NCBI GenBank assembly: GCA_031263565.1 | Contig: JAISFR010000145.1 | Coordinates: forward strand, 1-54,735 | Length of the DNA: 54,735 nt | Direction: 5' to 3' | Source of the DNA: Candidatus Adiutrix sp. | GTDB lineage: Bacteria; Desulfobacterota; Desulfarculia; Adiutricales; Adiutricaceae | In this document: one piece after another, positions 7,479 to 16,498 of the stretch | Numbering within the stretch: position 1 is the first letter of the stretch | Layout of the letters: each line of letters opens with the position of its first letter | Translations under genes and position numbers: made by a program | Notes under the pieces: generated by a model | Seen by the model: only the letters and a program-made list of their open reading frames with translations | What the model was told of the DNA's origin: nothing | Databases searched by the model: none

Positions 7479-9299
7479 TTATCCCAAATACCAGATCAAG
7501 GCCAAAATAACGACGATGAAAGTCACCATCATCGCCAGGTATTGCTGCAGGCGGCCGCTCTGGAGGACGGCCCCCAGCCGGCCGAGGCCGCGCACCCCGC
7601 AGGCGCTGTTGTCCACCACCCCGTCAATGACGCTTTTATCAAAGAAAACGGTGAAGGCCGCGAAGAGTTTGAGGCCGGCCAGGCCGAGGCTGCGGTAGAC
7701 GTTGCCCCAGATACTGTCGAACCAGGCGGCCGGCCGGCAGATGAGGGCCAGAAGGCCCCGGCCGGCCAGACGGTAGAACCAGTCGAAATCGAGGTTCAGA
7801 CCGGCGTGCGGCCTGATGACCCCCCGCATGAAATAGAAGGCCAGCCCGGCGAAACCCAGAAGCATCAGGGCCTGCAGAACGTTCCAGGCCGTCCAGGGCT
7901 GATAGAGGTTATGGTTGGCCTCGGTCATGGGGATCGGCAGACAGCGGTAGAGCAGGTCCGGATAGAGGCCCTGGGCCACGCAGAGCCCGGCCAGAAGGGC
8001 CATGCCCGCGTACATGTTGGCCGGGATGGGCCGCAGTTCCCGTTTCATATCCAGGGGCTTGCCGCCCCAGAAGGCGAAATAGGGCAGCTTGAGGCCGACC
8101 GAAACAAAGGTCCCCACGGCGGCCACTTCCAGGCCCAGGGCTATCCAGGTGCGATGCTCCTGGGCGGCCCCGGCGATGGTCATGGTCTTGGATATGAAGC
8201 CGTTGAAAACGGGCAGGCCGGAAATGGACAGGGCGGCCACCATGTAGAGGACCATGACCCAGGGCAGGCGCCCGGCCAGGCCGCCCAGTTCGTCAAGCCT
8301 GGCCGTGCCCGTGCTGAAGAGGACCGCGCCCACGGACATGAAGAGGAGCCCCTTATAAAGTATGTGGGCGTAGGCGTGGGCGGCCGCGCCGTTGATGGTC
8401 ATGGCCGCGCCCACCCCGATGCCGGCCACCATGTAGCCCACCTGGGAGACGATGTGGTAGGCCAGGATGCGCCGGGCGTTGTTTTCCATGGAGGCGTAAA
8501 GCACGCCGTAGACGGCCATGACCGTCCCGGCCACGGCCAGCACTTCCCAGCCGTAAAAGCCGCGCATCAGGACATAGACCGCGGTTTTGGTGGTAAAGGC
8601 GCACATGAAGACCGAGCCGGTGACCGTGCCGCGCGGGTAGGCGTCCGGCAGCCAGGCGTGGAGCGGCACCACGGCCGCGTTGACGCAGAAACCCAGAAGA
8701 ATCAGCCAATCGTAGGGAGCCCCGCCCCAGGGCTGGCCAAAGGGCAGGGCGGCCTCGAAGGCGAAGCTCTGGGTGGCCTTATAACGCCAGACCAGCCCGG
8801 CCAGGAGAAAAAGCCCGCCCAGCACATGGAAGAGAAAATAGCGGAAGCCGGCCAGGACCGATTCCCGGCTGCGGCCGGCCAGGACCAGAAAGGTCGAGCC
8901 GACGGCCATGATTTCCCAGAACAGAAAGAGGCTGATGAAATCACCGGCCAGAACGCAGCCCATCGCCCCGGCCACATAGAACAGGGCCGCCACCTGTTGC
9001 CAGCGGTCCTCCACGTGCAGGGCGAAGATGATGCCGGCCAGGCTCATTATGGCGAAGACCTGGATGAAAAGGCCGCTCATGGCGTCCAGGCGGCCCAGGG
9101 TCAGGGTCTGGCCCAGCCAGTGGACCGTGGCGTAAGTGCCGGGGACGTTGGCGAAGGCGGCGTAAACGGCCAGCGCCGGCGGCAGCAGCGGCAGATATCT
9201 GGCCAGGCGCCGGCCCGCGCCGGCCCGGGGCAGGCCGGGCAGGATGAGGGCCACGATGATGAAGGCCAGGGAAGGATGGAGGAACTCAGAGGTCGCCAT
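7479..9299 (-). CDS. NuoL-like / MrpD-family antiporter subunit with NuoL-type tail
   Basis: 606 residues. The core resembles the MnhD/MrpD-like antiporter proteins of complex I clusters (for example FISLFLFWEIMAVGS, AYPRGTVTGSVFMCAFTTKT, NNARRILAYHIVSQVGYMVA). The last 110 residues look like the end of NuoL (FFDKSVIDGVVDN, LQSGRLQQYLAMMV), which in NuoL follows the long lateral helix. The TM5 Glu is present (E129), but the TM7 Lys position reads Asn (N207, in CVNAAVVPLH). This may be a trait of this subfamily. It takes the usual place of nuoL, just before nuoM, and overlaps the small gene upstream by 14 nt. Confidence 0.8.
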   Translation of the reverse strand: MATSEFLHPSLAFIIVALILPGLPRAGAGRRLARYLPLLPPALAVYAAFANVPGTYATVHWLGQTLTLGRLDAMSGLFIQVFAIMSLAGIIFALHVEDRWQQVAALFYVAGAMGCVLAGDFISLFLFWEIMAVGSTFLVLAGRSRESVLAGFRYFLFHVLGGLFLLAGLVWRYKATQSFAFEAALPFGQPWGGAPYDWLILLGFCVNAAVVPLHAWLPDAYPRGTVTGSVFMCAFTTKTAVYVLMRGFYGWEVLAVAGTVMAVYGVLYASMENNARRILAYHIVSQVGYMVAGIGVGAAMTINGAAAHAYAHILYKGLLFMSVGAVLFSTGTARLDELGGLAGRLPWVMVLYMVAALSISGLPVFNGFISKTMTIAGAAQEHRTWIALGLEVAAVGTFVSVGLKLPYFAFWGGKPLDMKRELRPIPANMYAGMALLAGLCVAQGLYPDLLYRCLPIPMTEANHNLYQPWTAWNVLQALMLLGFAGLAFYFMRGVIRPHAGLNLDFDWFYRLAGRGLLALICRPAAWFDSIWGNVYRSLGLAGLKLFAAFTVFFDKSVIDGVVDNSACGVRGLGRLGAVLQSGRLQQYLAMMVTFIVVILALIWYLG

Positions 9300-9618
9300 A
9301 ATAGTCCTCCGGCCGCTTGATCAGGGGCTGCACTATTTTTTTGACGAAAAAGACCATCAGCAGCCCGACCCCCAGGCCGAAGACCGGCCAGAAAGCGGGA
9401 TAGGCGTCGACCACGAAATGAGGGTGATGGTTGGGCGCCAGGAGACTCAGCAGCAGCACCAGGCCCAGGAGGCCGAAGAAAAACAGGCGCCAGAAACGTC
9501 TTTCCTCCGGGCGGCGCCTCTCTTCCAGCCAGGCCCCGAAAGCCCCGGGAGACCGGGGCCCCGGCTTGACGGCCGGCCCGGAAAAGGCGCCGGCTTCAGA
9601 AATATCATGCTCGCTCAT
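9286..9618 (-). CDS. small two-helix membrane protein of the complex I operon
   Basis: 110 residues with a hydrophilic N-terminus of about 45 residues, two predicted membrane helices (about 45-60 and 73-93) and a short charged end, KRPEDYYGDL. I do not recognise a named family. It lies 4 nt after the MrpD-like gene and overlaps the NuoL-like gene by 14 nt, so all three are translated together. It is probably an accessory membrane subunit bridging the two antiporter-like proteins, by inference from position only. Confidence 0.75.
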   Translation of the reverse strand: MSEHDISEAGAFSGPAVKPGPRSPGAFGAWLEERRRPEERRFWRLFFFGLLGLVLLLSLLAPNHHPHFVVDAYPAFWPVFGLGVGLLMVFFVKKIVQPLIKRPEDYYGDL

Positions 9619-9622
9619 CGGC

Positions 9623-11158
9623 TTACCTCATGAAGGCCTGAATAAAATTCTGAAAGACCTGGGGGTAAAGACCCAGGAGCAGCGAAACAACACTGGTGAA
9701 GACCAGGGGCAGCACCATACTCCAGGGGGCTTCGCCGTATTCTTCGATATGGGCCTCGGGGTCGGGCTTGAGAAAGAAGGCCCGGTAGAAAATGGGCACG
9801 AAATAGCCGGCGTTCAGGATGGTCGAAGTCAGGAGGGCCGCCAGGAGGATGATCTGCCCGGCGCCCATGGCCCCGTTCAACAGGTACCACTTGGAGACGA
9901 AGCCGGCCACCGGGGGCAGGCCGATCATGGTCAGGGAAGCCAGAGCGAAGGCCCCGAAGGTCCAGGGCAGGCGGCGGCCCAGGCCGTTCATCTTGCTGAT
10001 GGCCTTCAAATGGGTGGCCACGTAAATGGCCCCGGCCCCGAAAAAGAGGGTGATCTTGCCGAAGGCGTGGTGGCCGATGTGGAGCAGGCCGCCCTGAACG
10101 GCCTGGCTGTTGGCCGCCCCGCCCTCCAGGCTGCCGATGAGGGCCACGCCGATGACCACGTAGGACAGCTGGCTGACTGTGGAATAGGCCAGCCGGGCCT
10201 TGAGGTCGTCTTTGGTCAGGGCGATGAGCGAGGCCGCCACAATGGTGAAGGCGGCCACATAGGCGGTCGGCAGGCTCAGGCCGAAATCATGCATGGTCTG
10301 CGAGCCGAAAGCCGAGAGAATGACCCGGCTGACCGAAAAGACGCCGGCCTTGACCACCGCCACGGCGTGCAGGAGGGCCGAGACCGGGGTGGGGGCCACC
10401 ATGGCCGAGGGCAGCCAGTTGTGGAAAGGCATCAGGGCGGCCTTGGCCAGGCCGGCGATGAAGAGCACGTAAGTCAGCTGGATCAGCCAGGGGTTGGCGG
10501 CGGCCGCGGCCGTGCGGTAACTGCCGTCGGCTTTGACGAAGACCCCGTGAACCATGTCGGTCAGGTTGAAATCCAGGTTGCCGACCAGAACATAGGTCAG
10601 GCCCATGGCCGGCAGCAGGAACAGTTTGGAGGTCCCCATCAGGTAGACCAGATACTTGCGGGCGCCGCTCACGGCCTCCTCGTCCTCGTGGTGGGCCACC
10701 AGGGGATAGGTGAAGACCGAGATGATTTCGTAGAAGAGATAGAGGGTGAAGACGTTGGCGCTCATGGCCACGCCCAGGGCCCCGAAAATGGCCGCGGCAA
10801 AGCAGAAATAATAGCGGGTCTGGGCGTGTTCCTTCAGGCTCCGCATGTAGCCGATGTTGTAGCTGGTGGCGAAACACCACAGAAACGGGGCGATGAGGGC
10901 GAAGATGATGCCCAGGCCGTCGAGGCAGAAGCTGACCGTGACGCCCGGCAGAATGTGGAAGAGATCCACCGGACCGACGACCCGGCCGCCTATCACCTCG
11001 GGAATGTAGCGGGCCACGCCGATGAAGGCCAGGGCCGAGGCGCCGAAGGACACCCCTTCGCGCACGTTCGGCTTTTTCCCGGTCAGAAGAATCAGAAAGG
11101 GCGCCGCCAAGGTGACGGCCAGGGGCAGGAGCAAGCCTGAATTTTCCGTGCCGGTCAT
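9623..11158 (-). CDS. additional MrpD/NuoL-type proton antiporter subunit
   Basis: 511 residues and about 14 helices. All key ion-path residues are present: the TM5 Glu (E144 in LYLFYEIISVF), the TM7 Lys (K239 in AGLAKAALMPFHNWLP) and the TM8 region ending VVKAGVF. The loop KDDLKARLAYSTVSQLSYVV is typical. It lacks the long C-terminal extension of NuoL, so it looks like MrpD or the membrane subunits of group 4 hydrogenases. It follows nuoK with a 4-nt overlap. With the NuoL-like protein, NuoM and NuoN it makes four antiporter-type subunits in this complex, one more than usual. Confidence 0.85.
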   Translation of the reverse strand: MTGTENSGLLLPLAVTLAAPFLILLTGKKPNVREGVSFGASALAFIGVARYIPEVIGGRVVGPVDLFHILPGVTVSFCLDGLGIIFALIAPFLWCFATSYNIGYMRSLKEHAQTRYYFCFAAAIFGALGVAMSANVFTLYLFYEIISVFTYPLVAHHEDEEAVSGARKYLVYLMGTSKLFLLPAMGLTYVLVGNLDFNLTDMVHGVFVKADGSYRTAAAAANPWLIQLTYVLFIAGLAKAALMPFHNWLPSAMVAPTPVSALLHAVAVVKAGVFSVSRVILSAFGSQTMHDFGLSLPTAYVAAFTIVAASLIALTKDDLKARLAYSTVSQLSYVVIGVALIGSLEGGAANSQAVQGGLLHIGHHAFGKITLFFGAGAIYVATHLKAISKMNGLGRRLPWTFGAFALASLTMIGLPPVAGFVSKWYLLNGAMGAGQIILLAALLTSTILNAGYFVPIFYRAFFLKPDPEAHIEEYGEAPWSMVLPLVFTSVVSLLLGLYPQVFQNFIQAFMR

Positions 11159-11475
11159 GATGCCGCATCCTTAATGGTGGTCAGGGCTTCGGTGCTCACC
11201 GTGCCGAACCGGCGATGGACGACGACCATCATGGCCAGCACCAGAGTGGCTTCGGCCGCGGCCAGGCCCATGATGAAAATGGCCGTCAACTGCCCGATGG
11301 AATCCGAGGCCGGGGTCAGCTTGGCGGCGGCCACCACCGAAAGGCCGGCCCCGTTTAAGAGCAGCTCCACCGATATCAGCATGCCCACCAGGGTGCGCCG
11401 GGAGACGAGCCCCGCCAGGCCGATGGCCAGAAGCAGCAGAGCGGCCAGCATGAATAAGCTCAGAGGACTGGTCAT
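11155..11475 (-). CDS. nuoK: NADH-quinone oxidoreductase subunit K
   Basis: 106 residues with three helices. Glu residues important for proton transfer are visible in LISVELLLNGAGLS and AAAEATLVLAMMV. The length and gene position, directly after nuoJ with a 1-nt gap, are typical. Confidence 0.93.
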   Translation of the reverse strand: MTSPLSLFMLAALLLLAIGLAGLVSRRTLVGMLISVELLLNGAGLSVVAAAKLTPASDSIGQLTAIFIMGLAAAEATLVLAMMVVVHRRFGTVSTEALTTIKDAAS

Positions 11476-11476
11476 C

Positions 11477-12091
11477 TTATTGCCTACCTCTATATCTCTG
11501 GTCCCAGGCCAGCAGCACGCCGCCGGCCATGGCCACTAAAAGGACGATGGAAATGAGCTCCAGGGGCGCCACATAATAACTTAGAAGGCCTTCGCCCAGT
11601 TCGGCCAGGGGCGTCTCCCCCGGCGGCCCGGGCTGGTTCAGCCGGCCGGCGTTCAGGGCGATGACCGGCCCGCAAAGGGCCGCCGCGGCCGCCGCCGAGA
11701 CCAGCGCCCCGCCGGCCTGGCAGAGGCCGGGCAGGTTCATTTCCTCGCCGGAGGAAGTGTTCCTGACCAGCATGATGGCGAAAAAGATCAGGACGCTGAT
11801 GGCCCCGATGTAGATCAAGAGCTGCATAAAGGCCATGAAGGGGCTGGCCATCAGCAGGTACATGCCGGCCACGCCCAGAAAGGTGACCACCAGGCCCAGC
11901 ATGGCCCGCACCAGGTTGCGGGCCAGAACGGCCGCCAGGCCGCCGGCGGCGATCAGGCCCGCATAGAAGGCGAAAGCCAGATAGGCCAGGATCTCCTGGC
12001 CCGGAGCCGGCAGCATCATCCGCCCCAGTTCCTCGATGAAGGGCGGCGTCCGGGAAGCGCCGGCGCTTAAAACCGTCACCAGGCCGTTCAT
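11477..12091 (-). CDS. nuoJ: NADH-quinone oxidoreductase subunit J
   Basis: 204 residues with five predicted helices. The conserved TM3 stretch reads FMAFMQLLIYIGAISVLIFF, the flexible pi-bulge helix of the family. A hydrophilic extension of about 30 residues precedes the first helix. It follows nuoI with a 1-nt gap. Confidence 0.92.
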   Translation of the reverse strand: MNGLVTVLSAGASRTPPFIEELGRMMLPAPGQEILAYLAFAFYAGLIAAGGLAAVLARNLVRAMLGLVVTFLGVAGMYLLMASPFMAFMQLLIYIGAISVLIFFAIMLVRNTSSGEEMNLPGLCQAGGALVSAAAAAALCGPVIALNAGRLNQPGPPGETPLAELGEGLLSYYVAPLELISIVLLVAMAGGVLLAWDQRYRGRQ

Positions 12092-12092
12092 C

Positions 12093-12593
12093 TCACAGCC
12101 TCGCTTTCTCGGGGGCGGCGCCGGCCAGCCTGGCCAACAGATCGTTGACCAGGTCCTCCCGCTTTTCAGCCACCCAGTAAAGGTCGTGGGAAAAACGCAG
12201 CGCGCCGGCCGGGCAGACCTCCACGCAGGTTCCGCAGAGGCTGCACAGGGTAAAATCGTTCAGCCAGACGGCGGGGGCCTTGCCCTGGCCGCCCTTGACC
12301 ACCGTCAGGCAGGAACTGGGGCAGGCGCGGACGCACATCAGGCAGGAAACGCATTTGCTCCGGCGGGGGTCTTCCTCGCTGGGCACCAGTTCCAGCGGGC
12401 CCCGGAAAGTGACCAGATCGGCGTCATCGACGGTTTTCCAGGGATAATGGGTGGTCAGTTGGGGGTAGCCGCTTTCAGGCTCTTTAAGGCCCAGCCAGAC
12501 CGGGAAAGGCCCCAGGCCGAACCGGCCGGTGATGTGGAGCCCCACCAGAAGCGACCACAGGCCCCTGAGATTGTCGACGATTGCCTTGATCAT
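12093..12593 (-). CDS. nuoI: NADH-quinone oxidoreductase subunit I (2x[4Fe-4S])
   Basis: 166 residues. Two ferredoxin-type motifs, CVSCLMCVRACP and CSLCGTCVEVCP, bind clusters N6a and N6b, which pass electrons toward NuoB. The frame extends far upstream inside nuoH, but the ATG at 12593 (MIKAIVDNLRGLW) fits the family start, has AGGCGG in front and sits 8 nt after the nuoH stop. With nuoEFG absent, this subunit or an unknown partner is the likely electron entry point, perhaps from ferredoxin. Confidence 0.92.
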   Translation of the reverse strand: MIKAIVDNLRGLWSLLVGLHITGRFGLGPFPVWLGLKEPESGYPQLTTHYPWKTVDDADLVTFRGPLELVPSEEDPRRSKCVSCLMCVRACPSSCLTVVKGGQGKAPAVWLNDFTLCSLCGTCVEVCPAGALRFSHDLYWVAEKREDLVNDLLARLAGAAPEKARL

Positions 12594-12601
12594 GTGACCG
12601 C

Positions 12602-13573
12602 CTAAAACAACTTGAGGACGACGGCCGTGACCCAGAGGTTGAGGAGCCCCAGGGGCAGCAGCCATTTCCAGTTGATGTTCAGAAGCTGATCGAAGCGGAC
12701 CCGGGGGAAGGTCCAGCGGACCCAGATCATGAAAGTCATGAAAAGGCCCATCTTCAGAAAAGTCCACCAGAAGCCGTTGATGAAAGGGCCGTTGGAGCCG
12801 CCGAAAAACAGCACGGCCGCCAGAAAGGAGACCAGCATCATGGAGGTGTATTCGGCCATGAAAAACAGGGCGAAACCCATGCCCGAATATTCGGTGTGAT
12901 AACCGCCGGTCAGTTCCGATTCGCCTTCCGGGAGGTCGAAGGGCGCCCGGTTGGTTTCCCCGAAGCAGGTGATCACGAAAATGAAGAAGGCCAGCGGCTG
13001 CCGGAAGATGTTCCAGCGCCAGACCCAGCCGGACTGGGCCTCGGTGATGACCGTCAGATCCAGGCTGCCGCACATGAAGGCCAGGGCCAGCAGGGCCAGG
13101 ATCAGGGGAATCTCGTAGGCCACCGACTGGGAGACGCAGCGGGCCGCGCCGATGAGGCTGTATTTGTTGTTGGAAGCCCAGCCGCCGGCGATGACGGCCA
13201 GGGTTTCCAGGCCGGTGAAGGCCAGGATCAGCAGGAGCCCCAGATTGACTTCCAGGCCGGTCAGCCAGGGGCCGTAGGGAATGACCAGAAAGATCAGGAA
13301 CATGGGAAACATGGCCAGGACCGGGGCCGAGAGGAAGAGCAGCCGGTCGCTGGAGCCGGGCAGGACGATCTGCTTGGCCAGGAGCTTGACGGAGTCGGCC
13401 ACGGTCTGGAGGAGGCCGTGAGGGCCGACCACGTAGGGACCCGGGCGGCGCTGGACGAAGCCGGCCGCCTTTCTCTCCAGCCAGACCATGACCACGCTGT
13501 TGAGCACCAGTAGAACGATGATGGCCAAAAGAGCCAGGAGCAGCTTGATGACGTTTAAAAGGCTGATATCCAT
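12602..13573 (-). CDS. nuoH: NADH-quinone oxidoreductase subunit H
   Basis: 323 residues and eight helices, forming much of the quinone chamber. Family hallmarks are GPYVVGPHGLLQTVADSVKLL near the N-terminus and the quinone-site loop RAPFDLPEGESELTGGYHTE. The acidic residues of the E-channel are present. It follows nuoD after 38 nt. Confidence 0.93.
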   Translation of the reverse strand: MDISLLNVIKLLLALLAIIVLLVLNSVVMVWLERKAAGFVQRRPGPYVVGPHGLLQTVADSVKLLAKQIVLPGSSDRLLFLSAPVLAMFPMFLIFLVIPYGPWLTGLEVNLGLLLILAFTGLETLAVIAGGWASNNKYSLIGAARCVSQSVAYEIPLILALLALAFMCGSLDLTVITEAQSGWVWRWNIFRQPLAFFIFVITCFGETNRAPFDLPEGESELTGGYHTEYSGMGFALFFMAEYTSMMLVSFLAAVLFFGGSNGPFINGFWWTFLKMGLFMTFMIWVRWTFPRVRFDQLLNINWKWLLPLGLLNLWVTAVVLKLF

Positions 13574-13611
13574 TAAAAACTCCTGAAAGCGGCCCCCCCT
13601 GGCCGCCGTCC

Positions 13612-14814
13612 TTAACGGTCAACCTCGGGGATGACCAGATCCAGGCTGCCCAAAATGGCCAGGGCGTCGGCGAGGAGCGTGCCCCGGGCCGCTTCGGCGA
13701 AAAGGCTGAGATTGGAAAAGCCCGGAGCCCGCAGCTTCAGGCGGTAATTGGACTTCCCGCCGTCGGAGACCACGTGGATGCCGATCTTGCCCCGGCCGCC
13801 TTCCACCGCGAAATAGGCCTCCCCGGCCGGCGGCTTCCAGGAGACCTTGGGGGCCTTGGGGTGCTTGTAGGGCCCGGCCGGAATCCGGGCCAGGGCCTGC
13901 TCGACTATTTTCAGGCTTTCCTCGATTTCCCGCAGCCGGACCAGATAACGCCCCAGGCAGTCAGGGCTTTCGGCCACCGGAATTTCGAAATCAAAGCGGT
14001 CATAAAGGCCGTAAGGCTCGGCCCGCCGGACGTCGTAAGCCACTCCGGCCCCGCGCAGAACCGGGCCGGTGGCCCCGTAGCGGCGGCAGATCTCCTCGTC
14101 CAGGGGGCCGACCCCTTCCAGGCGGCGCCGGAAGATGACGTTGCCGGTGACCAGGCGGTCGTACATTTTCAGGCGTTCCCGCATATAGGGAATGAAGTCG
14201 GCCGCTTTTTGGAGGAAGCGGTCGTCAAGGTCGGCGCCCATGCCGCCGAAGCGCATGGAATTCATGGTCAGGCGGGAGCCGGTGACGATCTGGAGCAGGT
14301 CGTTGATCTTTTCCCGCTCCTCAAAGGCGTAGAGGATGGGGGTGAAGCCGCCGAGGTCCATGACGAAGGCCCCCCACCACATGACGTGGGAGGCGATGCG
14401 GTTAAGCTCGCAGCAGATGATCCGCAGGTACTCGGCCCGTTCCGGAACCTCCAGGCCGGCCAGCCTTTCCAGAGCCCCGCAGTAGGCCCAGTTCCAGGCC
14501 ACGGGGTGGAGATAGTCCACCCGGCCGGTATTGGGCAGGAACTGATAGGGCGTCTTGACCTGGCCCATGAAGTCATGCATGCGGTGCAGGTAGCCCAGAA
14601 CCGGCTCGGCCCGGAGCACATACTCGCCGTGCAGTTCGGCCAGGATGCGCAGCACCCCGTGGGTGGAGGGGTGCTGCGGCCCCAGGTTGAGAATCATGGA
14701 ATCAGGGTCCACCCGCCCTTTTTCGAAATTGAGGCTGTAAAAATCCCCCAGCATGTCGGCCGGATTTTCACTGATGGTGCTGAAATGGAAGGGATTGACA
14801 AAGAGATTGCTCAT
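13612..14814 (-). CDS. nuoD: NADH-quinone oxidoreductase subunit D
   Basis: 400 residues, the 49-kDa-type subunit that forms the quinone pocket with NuoB. Signatures are LGPQHPSTHGVLRILAEL with the quinone-contacting His, GYLHRMHDFMGQ and the C-terminal DLVIPEVDR. The ATG at 14814 (MSNLFVNPF) overlaps the nuoC stop by 4 nt, which decides the start inside a longer open frame. C and D are separate proteins here, not fused as in E. coli. Confidence 0.94.
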   Translation of the reverse strand: MSNLFVNPFHFSTISENPADMLGDFYSLNFEKGRVDPDSMILNLGPQHPSTHGVLRILAELHGEYVLRAEPVLGYLHRMHDFMGQVKTPYQFLPNTGRVDYLHPVAWNWAYCGALERLAGLEVPERAEYLRIICCELNRIASHVMWWGAFVMDLGGFTPILYAFEEREKINDLLQIVTGSRLTMNSMRFGGMGADLDDRFLQKAADFIPYMRERLKMYDRLVTGNVIFRRRLEGVGPLDEEICRRYGATGPVLRGAGVAYDVRRAEPYGLYDRFDFEIPVAESPDCLGRYLVRLREIEESLKIVEQALARIPAGPYKHPKAPKVSWKPPAGEAYFAVEGGRGKIGIHVVSDGGKSNYRLKLRAPGFSNLSLFAEAARGTLLADALAILGSLDLVIPEVDR

Positions 14815-15347
14815 GCCGCGCCCTCCCCTTTTTCCAGGGCCCCCAGCCGCGCCGCCCAGGCCGGGTCCAGAATTTCCCGGGCCTGGCCGAAGAGACCCAG
14901 ATCGCGCATGGCGGCCAGGTCTTTTTCGGCCTTCAAAAGAGGCGGGGGATCGGGAAAGTCGTGCGGCAGAAGGAGCGGCACCGGATTGGGGTTGCCGATG
15001 AATTCCAGGCCGAAGAAATCGGCCGCCTCCCGCTCGTGCCACTCGGCCCCCTGGTAAACGCCGGCGATGCTGGTCAGGCGGCCCCGCTCGGCCAGGGCCC
15101 GGACGGCCAGCCGGCCCGGCTGGCGCGCCGCGGCGTAGTGATAGGTGACCAGAAGGCCCTCTTTGACCGGCATGGCCGACAGGTCCTCCAAAAACCAGCC
15201 GGCCTCGAACAGCCCCCGGGCCGCCTCGGAAACCATATCGGGGGCGAAGAAGGCCGAAAAGCTCAGGCCGCTTTTCCGGAAATCGTGCCGGCAGAGCAAG
15301 AGAGCGCCCATCTTCCGCCAGGTATCGAAAATTTCCTGAGCTTTCAT
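14811..15347 (-). CDS. nuoC: NADH-quinone oxidoreductase subunit C
   Basis: 178 residues, the 30-kDa-type peripheral subunit. The conserved part is [21 protein letters not shown] followed by [16 protein letters not shown]. It overlaps nuoB and nuoD by 4 nt on each side (ATGA), consistent with coupled translation. Confidence 0.92.
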   Translation of the reverse strand: MKAQEIFDTWRKMGALLLCRHDFRKSGLSFSAFFAPDMVSEAARGLFEAGWFLEDLSAMPVKEGLLVTYHYAAARQPGRLAVRALAERGRLTSIAGVYQGAEWHEREAADFFGLEFIGNPNPVPLLLPHDFPDPPPLLKAEKDLAAMRDLGLFGQAREILDPAWAARLGALEKGEGAA

Positions 15348-15961
15348 CGGCTCTCACCCTCTTGGACGGCCGCCGGGGCCGCCCCGAAGGCCGGGTCTTC
15401 CACCGGCGCGGGCTGCGGCCAGAAACGGTGGCCGGTCAGCTTTTTCTGGATGGCGAAAATACCTTCCAAAAGCGCTTCCGGCCGGGGGGGGCAGCCCGGC
15501 ACATAGACGTCCACCGGCAGAATCTGGTCGACCCCCTCCAGCACGCTGTAATTGCCCTCGAACTTGAAGGGGCCGCCGCTGATGGCGCAATTGCCCATGG
15601 CCAGGACGAACTTGGGGGCCGGCATCTGCTCATAGAGCCGCCTGACCAGGGGGGCGAACTTTTTGACCACCGTCCCGGCCACCAGCATCAGGTCGGCCTG
15701 GCGGGCCGAGGGGCGGAAGACCTCGGCCCCGAAACGGGCCAGGTCCCAGCGGGCCATGCTGGCCGACATCATCTCGATGGCGCAGCAGGCCAGGCCGAAG
15801 GTCATGGGCCAGATGCTCATGGCCCGCCCCAGGTCAAAGACGTAGTTGACCGGCCTGAGGTTCACCAGCGGCGGATGAACGGCGGCCCGGGCCGGTTCGA
15901 TCAGGCCGCCGGCCTGCCTGGCGCGGGGCTCGCTCAATTTACCTGGATCCGGCGAGGCCAT
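15344..15961 (-). CDS. nuoB: NADH-quinone oxidoreductase subunit B (N2 cluster)
   Basis: 205 residues from the chosen start. The four Cys for the terminal [4Fe-4S] cluster N2 are in [17 protein letters not shown] and VPGCPPRPE. The ATG at 15961 has GGGGGTATTTCA in front and overlaps nuoA by 28 nt. The open frame extends further upstream, but that part lies inside nuoA. The C-terminal 30 residues are Ala/Pro-rich and not conserved. Confidence 0.94.
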   Translation of the reverse strand: MASPDPGKLSEPRARQAGGLIEPARAAVHPPLVNLRPVNYVFDLGRAMSIWPMTFGLACCAIEMMSASMARWDLARFGAEVFRPSARQADLMLVAGTVVKKFAPLVRRLYEQMPAPKFVLAMGNCAISGGPFKFEGNYSVLEGVDQILPVDVYVPGCPPRPEALLEGIFAIQKKLTGHRFWPQPAPVEDPAFGAAPAAVQEGESR

Positions 15962-16317
15962 TGAAATACCCCCTTGGCCTGGAAATAGAGGATGGCCAGC
16001 AAAACGAAAAAGAGGAAATAGGTCAGCTCGAACAAAGGCAGCCAACCGGTGGAGTTTTTATAGAAAACCGCGATGGGGAAGAGATAGAGCACATCCACGT
16101 CAAAGGCGATGAAGATGAGGGCGTAGACATAATAGTTAAGGCCGAAATGGCCCCAGGCCCGGCTGTGGGGCGGCACCCCGCATTCGTAAGGCATCAGGAA
16201 GTCGCCGCCGGAAGCGCGCGGGGCCAGGACAAAACCCAGAACAATGGGGGCCACCGGAAAAAGCAGGCCCACCAGCAGAAATAAAATTACAGCCAGATGC
16301 AGGGTATCAAAGACCAT
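15934..16317 (-). CDS. nuoA: NADH-quinone oxidoreductase subunit A
   Basis: 127 residues with three helices. The loop [20 protein letters not shown] and the acidic helix [13 protein letters not shown] are family hallmarks. It is the first gene of the operon, about 100 nt downstream of a near-perfect promoter. No nuoE, F or G lies in the operon or in its flanks within the window. Confidence 0.93.
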   Translation of the reverse strand: MVFDTLHLAVILFLLVGLLFPVAPIVLGFVLAPRASGGDFLMPYECGVPPHSRAWGHFGLNYYVYALIFIAFDVDVLYLFPIAVFYKNSTGWLPLFELTYFLFFVLLAILYFQAKGVFQWPRRIQVN

Positions 16318-16425
16318 AATTCACCACCGTGGCCGCTCCGCGCGGCCGATCCTCGCTTTGCGCGCGGTCTTCAAGAAGGCCCGGGCGACTATGAATGCCG
16401 AAATCCGATGAGTTTGTATTCTGTC

Positions 16426-16454
16426 AGTATATTAAAGCCGGCGGCTGATGTCAA
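16426..16454 (-). promoter_or_regulatory. sigma-70 promoter of the nuo operon
   Basis: On the minus strand TTGACA (16449-16454) is followed by a 17-bp spacer and TATACT (16426-16431). It is the best housekeeping promoter in the window, and it points at nuoA with a leader of about 100 nt. A hairpin or operator is not obvious. Confidence 0.85.
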
Positions 16455-16498
16455 GAATTCCGGGATTCCGGCGATCAAAAACATTTTTGGCGGCCGTT

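Noticed and set aside
7542-9320. 592-codon plus-strand frame opposite the NuoL-like gene
   Set aside because: Gln/Gly/His-rich shadow; the minus strand encodes clear membrane helices.
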